A stretch of DNA of 64,000 nucleotides, from the NCBI GenBank assembly GCA_009617715.1, contig VTFK01000592.1, forward strand, positions 1 to 64,000, given 5' to 3'. This stretch comes from Plectrocnemia conspersa. Taxonomy: Eukaryota > Arthropoda > Insecta > Trichoptera > Polycentropodidae. Below the pieces are notes generated by a model that worked only from the letters and a program-made list of their open reading frames with translations, ran no database searches and was not told the DNA's origin. The first letter of the stretch is position 1; every line of letters starts with the position of its first letter. This document shows positions 58,676 through 64,000 of the stretch, one piece after another. A program made the translations under genes and the position numbers.

Positions 58676-59984
58676 CGAAGTCACACTTCCTAGGGTTAGA
58701 AAACCTTAAAAATATAAGAAGATCAGCGCAAATTTAAAAGAATATTCGCTTAAAACTATCTTATTCATCTATGTGAGATAGCTGAAGTGATTATTATACC
58801 ACCAGAAAATGTCAACATCCAAGCTATTTATGGAACTGCTTCTTAAGCACCTTGAGGACAAGCAGTTAATTCCGTCTCATCGGTATGGCGTTCGAGAAGG
58901 GCACTCGAGCAGAATAACTTCATCGCATCACAAGTGTTATAGATAAAACATGCTTAGCAATAATTTACATTAGCCGATGTGCCGCCTCAAAGTATTGTTC
59001 TGGGAGCAGTACTATTTAAAAAAATATTTATAATAATTTTGACACAGTTTCAATCCAATCCACACCTTAGCAAGCATGCGGTGGAATTCCTCAAACGCAC
59101 ACTCACTTCCATACATATCAAGTGCGCATAAACGGTCTATAATAACGTAATCGGCCTTGATAATCGCTTCTTGCGCATTTCGATCCTAGCACGCCTATTC
59201 TATTGCTATTGGGAAATATCCAATGTACATTTTTTCAGTCAGAAGTGCAACCGGTGCGTTTCGCTGAAAACGCACGCGATTACCAATCTATTTCGGTTCG
59301 GTCGCAAAACCGGCCAATAATAGACGCCGCGTGGTTCGACAGAACCGGTAAGAACAACGCAGGGGATACACGCGGAAAGAGAAAGAGAGTAGGCAGCGCA
59401 ATAAAACTTTCGTTGGAATCGATCGGGCGCGCACGAAGAACGTTGCCCTTTCATGTCACAAAACCGGTCTGGAGTGTGCCCGAAATAATGTCACGCAATC
59501 CCTACACAGCTCTAGCGGTCACGTGCTGTTATGAAATGACAAGTCATACCTAGATGGTGGGAGGTGTGTTGCGATTCATAAAACTTTGCGTGTGTCACAC
59601 GCTTGGGGGAACCCTGCGCGGTTCGAGTGGGACGACTTTTTTGATTCGAGTCAACCGTTTGAATTGTCGTATTTCATATTTAAGCGTATTGTGGCGTGAA
59701 AGGGGGGCATAAAAGAGTGCCGAATATGAGATACAATATTGAATGTAAAGTAATTCAAATAGCCATTATTTTGATCAACGACCTAACAATACACGAAAAG
59801 ACTCGTATAAAATACATATGAAAATATTTCAAGTAACGCTCATTATTTTGAGTGGCGTCTTAGAAGATATTTAATGGAAAGAAATTCTGGTGAATACATT
59901 GTATTTATCTGAAAATAACATTTTATTAAAAAACAACCCATTCATAAAAAAAGTTCATTGGTGTAATAAATAAATCAATATTCA
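58676..59984. other. Non-coding DNA; GC-richer part at 59.2-59.7 kb
   Basis: Frames on both strands overlap at 59203-59553 without known domains. GAACCGGTAAGAACAAC at 59342 is donor-like but lacks an acceptor partner. Confidence 0.35.
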
Positions 59985-60365
59985 GAGCGACAAAAGAAGC
60001 GGGAATAACGACAGAGCGGAGGCCAAGAGTACGCTTGACTTGTTGTGTTGACATTTGACAATATTGCGAGCCCAATCAAATAAGTTGGCTTTATACACTT
60101 TGAGGTTAAAATACAGAGCATATAATATAAACATTAGCTATTCTTTATAAATACTAACCAATGAACTGTAATAAATACAGACTGAAAAAAAACGAGTCTG
60201 ACCATTCGTAATTTAATATAAATTCTGCCCAGACGAATTTAAATTCTATGCATTTAATATAAATTCCGACCAATTAATATGAATCCTGACCAACTAATAT
60301 TTATTTAGGCCCATATAATATACATTCTGATCACAACCGTATTAAAATTCTGAACCGAAAAATAC
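59985..60365 (+). repeat. Dispersed repeat family R4, copy 2, with tandem units
   Basis: It aligns with 50640-50945 and is longer because its tail holds about eight diverged units of the type AATATAAATTCTGACC (for example at 60215, 60260, 60283 and 60317). Copy 1 has about three. The tail therefore expands and shrinks like a short satellite. Confidence 0.75.
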
Positions 60366-60429
60366 GAATCAAAAGTTATTGCAATGGCGCAACATCATCG
60401 CCGTACATGTACGGTGGTCGATCTTTACT

Positions 60430-60498
60430 GTTTTGAGTAGGAATTGCAACAATACCGTGATTTTCAAAACCGGTATTGTTGCAATCCCTACTCAAAAC
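60430..60498. ncRNA. 69-nt near-perfect hairpin, candidate miRNA/hpRNA precursor or tiny MITE
   Basis: The arm 60430-60457 (GTTTTGAGTAGGAATTGCAA then CAATACCG) pairs with 60471-60498 with one non-Watson-Crick position out of 28, around a 13-base loop. Size and loop fit a small-RNA precursor. However, real miRNA precursors usually have more bulges, and a 69-bp fold of this perfection may equally be the remains of a small palindromic transposon. It lies 65 bases after the tail of repeat R4. Confidence 0.45.
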
Positions 60499-61540
60499 TT
60501 CTGAGAAGGGACAGCTGTTTTTTGCGTCCTCCTATTGATCAAAATACGACTGAGATATGATTCATTCGACTCTTACTTATTGTAAGTAGTAATTTTGTTA
60601 TAAAACATCTTAATGTGAACGCTAGATAATCGTGCGTTTCCACTGCTGATATAATTGCTTTAGACGTGGATTCTATTGTAAACAGGGACCTCTCTTTAAT
60701 TTAGCCAGAAAATGCATGTCATTTAATGAATTCTAATGAAATGGAAATATTAAAAAAAATAATGACTAGCCAACTTTTGCCCTCCTCTCATAAAAGCTAA
60801 AATGACGTTTCTGGATATTGAATAAATATGTATTTTTTTGAGAAATATAATAAAGAAGCAGGTAAAAATTCGACTAATTTATGACCAATTATCTGTATGT
60901 TTATGCATATTTCGTGTTTCAAACAATAATAAGCTTTTAAACAATTTTCCTTACATTCAGATACTTCTATAAATACTTTATACGCTGATCCTTAATTGTG
61001 TTGTAAACGAGTACTAATAAAAATAAATGTCTCTAAAAAATATTTTTGAAAATACGTGTGTCCTTATTTTGGAACAATAAGTCTAAATAATCATAATCTT
61101 TGATCGATCGCTTCTGAATACCATAGGCCAGAGCACCATTTGCCATTTATTCCAATGAAATATATTCCTAAATAACACATTATTTTATATGAAATATGGT
61201 CCTATATTGTCAGTTACGATTTATCGAAAGAACCTAATGAGAAAGGAGTGTTTAAAATGTGATATATATTTTTCTAAAGACAAAATATTTATGATTTATT
61301 TTTATAATCATATTTGAATTATTGCACATTTATTGTTTATTTTATAATACCGATCATTTTTATTTTTAAAAGATACATCTCTTGAATACTAATATTTCTA
61401 CTCAAATTAAATTTTAGCTACAAATGTTTATGTAAATATCATAGAATACGATAACACTATTTAGATTGATCACTTAAAATAAGCATTATTTTATTCTCTA
61501 CTTCCGCTTTAAAGCAATATTATAATCGTCATTTTTGTAG
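60499..61540. other. AT-rich non-coding DNA
   Basis: Nothing was recognised. Confidence 0.5.
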
Positions 61541-61548
61541 CTTTAAGC

Positions 61549-61854
61549 CAGTGCTTGCCAAATTGGGGGCCGTGAAAATATTCAGTAAAAAGTACGAATA
61601 ATAATTTATGAATATTTTTCCACATTACATATTTAGGGAATGTATATATTTAAGTGTGTTAAATAATAACACGTTATATTAAAACATATTTATATACAGA
61701 GAAGATTATGTAAGCGCATGCGCAGAAATATTGCGTATTATAATTGTAATAATTACTGCCAAATAAACACTTTAACTAGAAAAAAAAACTTTTAGGGGTC
61801 GGGAATTAATTCTTTTAGATTTAGGGGGCCGTGACATGTAATTGGGAAGTACTG
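61549..61854. mobile_element. 306-bp hAT-type MITE
   Basis: The left end CAGTGCTTGCCAAATTGGGG followed by GCCGTG mirrors the right end, whose complement reads CAGTACTTCCCAATTACATG followed by TCACGGCCCCC. The flanks CTTTAAGC (61541-61548) and CTCTAAGC (61855-61862) are 8-bp duplications with one difference. No coding capacity. Its ends differ from those of the three larger hAT copies, so it belongs to another hAT family. Confidence 0.85.
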
Positions 61855-61862
61855 CTCTAAGC

Positions 61863-63403
61863 AACGGATATATCTTTTTTAGCAAATAAAATGAATCGAG
61901 TATTTCATTTTGTAATACCGGTATTTTAATTTAATGTAATACAAATGATTTTTATTGAAAATAATACCAATAAATTAAAGATTACGAAATAAATGAACAT
62001 AACATAAAATATTTTATAAAAAAATATTCAGAGCCCCTGAATGAATATAAAAAAATCCACAAAAGCCGAATAATATATAAACAAATATGTAAAATTAATT
62101 AACAAAATTTATCAATAGAAGTGTTAAAATAAATTATTAAAACACACTAATACAAAAAAATGTTAAATATATCAAAGCAATAAAACGCTTAGAATCAAGT
62201 GTTTTTTTGTATAATTTACTATAAATGCAATATAAAATAATAATAAGTAAACAACAACATCAATTATTATGGATAAATATGGACAATTAAATCATTCGCG
62301 GATATATATTAACTAACAAATTAAAAAATTCGGTATCGCGGAAAATCCAGTATAGAACAGCGAAAAGTGTAAGAATTTACCGGTTCGACTCCGAACATTG
62401 CACTGTTACATACGGTCGGTATTGCTTTACATATGCGACTTAAAAAGCGTTATAATCATACTTGCCTAAATAATTCGGCGTATCTTTGTAAACTTATAAT
62501 CGTCTTGTCAACCAAAAACAATCTGTCAGAATATGTTTGCTTATTGAAACCGATATACAGTCACTATCATAGATCAATATAAGGTATCGCTATCGCTCAG
62601 TCGCATATACGCTAGAATGAGATTTTTCTCAAAATTTTATATATATATTTTCCTCTCGGATATTTCGGAAAATAGCGCATACAATCCTCGCGCATTCGAA
62701 ATGGCAATTTAACTAAAGCGGCTTTATTTAGTGGTTTATGAAATTTTAAAAGGACCATTATAAATATGTAGACATAAAAAATACGTTACACAACTGAATG
62801 AAAGATCGGAAGCAATGATTAAAAAGCTCCCTAAATAAAGAGTAACTTTTACGAATAAAGTTAAATGAATATTTTTACGCGATAAAACAACAACACGAAC
62901 CTTCAGGCTTCGATTTAATTATTATTAGCCGAAACGAAAGCGAAACGCCGTTCGCGTAAATTAAAACCAGGAAAATTATCGGTTTTCGCGAGGCGAATGA
63001 TAAGGGCTGTGCTATATTATGTTATGAAATATGTATTGTAATATATCGGGAGGAGAAACGCGGCAGTGTGGAGATAATGGCGAAAATAACGATTAATAAT
63101 TAAATTTTCAATATTTACAACGGTACACATCCGCAAAGCTCGTATTTGCACGTAACGACGACCGTCGTAAATACAACGAAATTTACTAACGAGGGACGAT
63201 GTTCATAATTGTTTGGTGTCTTATTGCCAATTTGCAAATACTCAGTAAATGATAATTATTTTTTAACGCACTCAAACAAACTTAACGCTTTAACGCCTGA
63301 TATTGACAGGTAACTGAAATCCAATCACATTACACAGCTTTCAATACAATTTTAGTTACAATATCAGAAAGTTATAATTGATTCTAATTGAATATGGAAA
63401 GTA
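61863..63403. other. AT-rich non-coding DNA
   Basis: GGTTCGACTCC at 62384 resembles a tRNA B box but has no A box or cloverleaf around it. Nothing else was recognised. Confidence 0.45.
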
Positions 63404-64000
63404 CAGGCGGCCCTCGACTTTCGCACAATTCACACATTTTTTTTAAATTTAATTTTTTTTTTTTAAAAAAATTATAAATATGATTGAGAAACGAAAAAAC
63501 TTCAGTGTTGATACGAACAAAAAGAAATCAAGGACTCGTAAACTTAACACGATTCGAGACAAAGATGGAAATTATTAGACGTTCTGATAGCGGTGAATCT
63601 TTTGCTTCAATCGGACGTTCTTATGATACAAACATGTCTACGATTTGTTCAATTTTGCAAAATAAAAATATAATTAAGGAATACGTTCAAAATTTTTGAA
63701 ATTAAAGATATTTGCACAATCTTTAAAGATATGTTTCCAAAAACACGGCAAAAAAAACATGAAATGGAAAAATCTTTGTCATCATGGATCGATGACCAAC
63801 ATCAAAAAAATGTCCCTCTCAGTATTTCAATTATTCAAGCAAAAGCTCTTAGTTTGCACAAAGATTGGAAGGATAGATTGAAAAAAAGGTTTTAACACGG
63901 TTTTTCAAGCAAGTAACGGTTGGTTTTACAGTTTTAAAATGAGGTATTCTTTTCATAATATTAAATTGACTGGAGAATCGGCTGATACGGATAAAGACGC
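63404..64000 (+). mobile_element. Tigger/pogo element, 5' part (continues beyond window)
   Basis: CAGGCGGCCCTCGACTTTCG starts directly after TA at 63402-63403, matching Tigger-type termini and TA target choice. A transposase N-terminus follows 80 bases on. The right end is outside the window. Confidence 0.88.
63484..64000 (+). pseudogene. Tigger/jerky-like transposase N-terminal region, frameshifted
   Basis: The first frame has the CENP-B/psq helix-turn-helix: KMEIIRRSDSGESFASIGRS (about 63565-63625) and STICSILQNKNII. After a shift, MEKSLSSWIDDQHQKNVPLS (from 63764) with IQAKALSL is the second DNA-binding (Tc5-type) domain. After a further shift, FQASNGWFYSFKMRYSFHNI (from about 63905) with KLTGESADTDKD leads towards the DDE domain, which lies beyond the window. 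At least two frameshifts separate the pieces, so this copy is inactive as it stands. The reading is close to family consensus apart from the shifts, implying moderate age. Confidence 0.9.

Noticed and set aside
59203..59553. 116-codon plus-strand open frame in a GC-richer block
   Set aside because: A minus-strand frame overlaps it, no motif is recognisable, and splice signals around it are weak.
62375..62400. GGTTCGACTCC resembling a tRNA B box
   Set aside because: No A box at the right distance and no foldable stems were found.

Overview
The window looks like AT-rich, non-coding nuclear DNA of an animal, most likely an insect or another arthropod. Evidence for this is the transposon mixture (hAT with ZBED-like transposases, TTAA-flanked piggyBac-like short elements, mariner, Tigger/pogo, jockey/CR1-like LINE relics), a 5S rRNA-like sequence, and introns with TACTAAT-type branch points. 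No intact protein-coding gene is present; nearly all recognisable protein sequence is broken transposon sequence. The species cannot be named from this.

The best candidates for host-gene parts are two minus-strand signals. One is a 48-nt microexon at 35271-35318 with strong splice sites and one open phase, encoding ARGLRVDDILKQQEFM. The other is a textbook zero-nucleotide recursive splice site at 30841/30842, where a 3' splice site (branch point, pyrimidine tract, ACAG) is joined directly to GTAAGT. They lie 4.4 kb apart in the expected order. The simplest reading is that much or all of the window is intron of a very long minus-strand gene transcribed from high to low coordinates. Several GC-richer unique blocks (about 2.4-3.1, 21.2-21.6, 37.9-38.2, 40.5-41.1, 49.2-49.6, 53.0-53.8 and 56.4-56.7 kb) could be regulatory or conserved DNA, but that is inference.

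Layout. 0-10 kb: dispersed-repeat copies, a GC-richer block and one element with Tc1/mariner-like ends. 10-20 kb: a strand-asymmetric CAGA-type microsatellite, a TTAA element, a 457-bp inverted-repeat element, and a complete hAT insertion (16728-19323) with perfect 8-bp target duplication but a frameshifted transposase, followed by another TTAA element. 20-30 kb: tandem copies of a dispersed repeat, a third TTAA element, a LINE reverse-transcriptase relic, and a 1.1-kb GC-rich element ending in a perfect 26-bp-arm palindrome. 30-40 kb: the recursive splice site, a tRNA-like sequence, the microexon, a second inverted copy of the GC-rich element, a CpG-rich block, and a long-inverted-repeat element containing a 5S-like sequence. 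40-64 kb: two internally deleted hAT copies sharing terminal sequences with the larger hAT, a second reverse-transcriptase relic, a 520-bp TTAA element, a mariner relic, a LINE endonuclease relic, a 69-nt near-perfect hairpin, a 306-bp hAT-type MITE, and the 5' part of a Tigger/pogo element running off the right edge.

The repeats interact in suggestive ways. Three hAT insertions share ends, so one transposase could have moved all of them. The two GC-rich elements lie in opposite orientation on either side of the microexon and the recursive splice site, which could let the intron RNA fold. These are hypotheses from position and sequence, not demonstrated functions.
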